A DNA stretch of 64,000 nt from Coffea arabica (taxonomy: Eukaryota; Streptophyta; Magnoliopsida; Gentianales; Rubiaceae), in the NCBI RefSeq assembly GCF_036785885.1, contig NC_092320.1, forward strand, positions 15,067,557-15,131,556, given 5' to 3'. The position numbers were made by a program, and so were the translations under genes. Shown here piece after piece: positions 62,971-64,000 of this stretch. The stretch's first letter is position 1; the number at the start of each line of letters is the position of its first letter. Under the pieces are notes generated by a model. It was given only the letters and a program-made list of their open reading frames with translations. It had not been told where the DNA came from and searched no databases.

Positions 62971-63834
62971 ATGAACAAGAACAAGCTGTTCCTCTTGAAA
63001 CCTGCCGCACTGGCAGTACTGAACTCTACTAGATTTCGGCTAAATCCTACTAATCAAAAACCCTTTCTTTTCCACTCCACCCCGGCGCTCTCAAGCAGAA
63101 GAAGGCCATACTATTATTCTTCGGTCAGTCTCTCTCCTTCGTATTTCCTGTACAAAAGGAAAAGTAGAAAGAAAACGTACAAGTAGCGCGGTTGAATTCG
63201 TTAGTAGTATCGCATCCTACTGAATTATTTCTCTTGTTATAGATGGTGATTCCTTCATGATAAGTGTTAATACTAGTTTTTTCTTTCTTTCTTCGGGGAA
63301 TTATATATTCTGAGCATGAAGCTGGGAGATTTATTTGATTCTTTAAACTAAGCAAGGGTTGGGCTGGGAGATGGGATGAGATGATGACAAGCCAACCCTG
63401 AATATACATGATTTTAAGACGTGAATACCAAAAATCAAAAAATATTGTAAGTTAACAATGCATAGACATGTAGAGCAAAAGAATCAAGTAATCTTTTTTT
63501 TTCCCGAGTTTTGAACTGTCTGGAAGTTAGTTGTGAATTTCACTAGATAAAGCGGTCAGAACAGACTCAAGAGTTTATCTAGTTGTTTATTGGCCTGTAA
63601 CTTGTACTTATTTTGCAGGAAGGAGTTTATAGGGCGCCTAAAAGGGTGAGAGCTTCTTTCTTTACTCTATTCTGCTCAACCTTTCCTTGTTTTCCGATGT
63701 AACGTGTTTATTTTCCTTGTGCAGAGATACAAAAACTTCGTCAGAGGCTTCAGTAATCCTTTGTGGAAGCGAATTCTGCTGCGAGATCCCAGTGCACCTT
63801 CAAATGGCCCAGTTCAGGTTGTCTGAGTATGACT
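62971..63834 (+). CDS. Unknown small, probably mitochondrial protein
   Basis: Three exons are supported: 62971-63123, 63619-63645 and from 63725. The first is MNKNKLFLLKPAALAVLNST .. FLFHSTPALSSRRRPYYYSS. The second is EGVYRAPKR. The third is RYKNFVRGFSNPLWKRILLR .. SNGPVQ. Frame is kept. If the last exon is not spliced at CAG|GTTGTC, it ends at a TGA at about 63825-63827, giving about 94 residues. Otherwise the gene continues beyond the window. The N-terminus is basic and hydroxylated with no acidic residues, like a mitochondrial presequence. It shares the FHSTPxL..RR pattern with the preceding J-domain protein (IHSTPILERKRR), so the two may be related in their first exon. No function is recognised. 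Confidence 0.6.
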
Positions 63835-64000
63835 TACAGAAGTTGTCTTCACTATATTTTCTGTTTATTTGTATGATGGAAGGAATTACACGAAGCTTAA
63901 ATGACTCATCTCTCTATTTAGGTGTATTGTGTGCGTCTTTGGACTTATTTCTTGGTGTTTGGGAAGGCTGTTGGTTTTGAATTTTGACATTAGGGATAGC

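Overview
This window is nuclear DNA from a flowering plant, most likely a core eudicot and possibly an asterid. I infer this from intron-rich genes with GT-AG junctions, germin-like proteins, an MIK2-type LRR receptor kinase, a clade-D PP2C, a 377-residue actin with a leader intron, AT-rich intergenic DNA, hAT-type MITEs, a tRNA-derived SINE and a plant L1-type LINE. Species cannot be fixed from the sequence alone. The protein-coding models below were assembled by hand from reading frames and splice signals. Each intact model keeps frame across all junctions.

Layout. 1-5.7 kb: a ten-exon minus-strand zinc-transporter-family gene of the MTP5/MTPC2 type. 5.9-8.2 kb: a complex foldback repeat. 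9.7-11.3 kb: an unprocessed pseudogene of cytosolic malate dehydrogenase (minus). 13.3-14.8 kb: a hAT-like non-autonomous transposon followed by a three-unit tandem array, each unit carrying a tRNA-Ala(TGC) gene (minus). The last tRNA gene lies only 131 bp from the start codon of the divergent POLD2 gene (14.9-22.1 kb, plus, 14 exons). 24.1-33.1 kb: a germin-like protein (GLP) cluster made of one plus-strand GLP with a damaged metal site, a large LRR receptor kinase, one canonical minus-strand GLP and an exon-1-only GLP remnant. All three GLP promoters share the same CTCTATAAATA core. A SINE with perfect target duplications and a hAT MITE flank the remnant.

34.7-35.9 kb: a small two-exon plant gene of unknown function. 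36-40.2 kb: mostly non-coding DNA with diverged duplicated blocks and another hAT MITE. 41.2-45.9 kb: a clade-D PP2C (plus), convergent with an actin gene (46.9-49.8 kb, minus). 50-53 kb: gene-poor, with a fourth MITE. 53.3-56.9 kb: a 5'-truncated, inactive L1-type LINE (minus) with a matching target duplication. 58.3-62.2 kb: a C-terminal J-domain protein gene (plus), followed by the start of another small gene, probably mitochondrial, near the window edge.

Most genes here are housekeeping (zinc handling in the secretory pathway, DNA replication, cytoskeleton, phosphatase signalling, chaperone) and show no common pathway. The GLP/receptor-kinase stretch is the accessory, fast-changing part. 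I found no convincing undescribed multi-gene system. The most notable signals are the metal-site-deficient GLP, the tRNA-Ala/transposon tandem array, the nested foldback and the stepwise in-frame LRR duplications.
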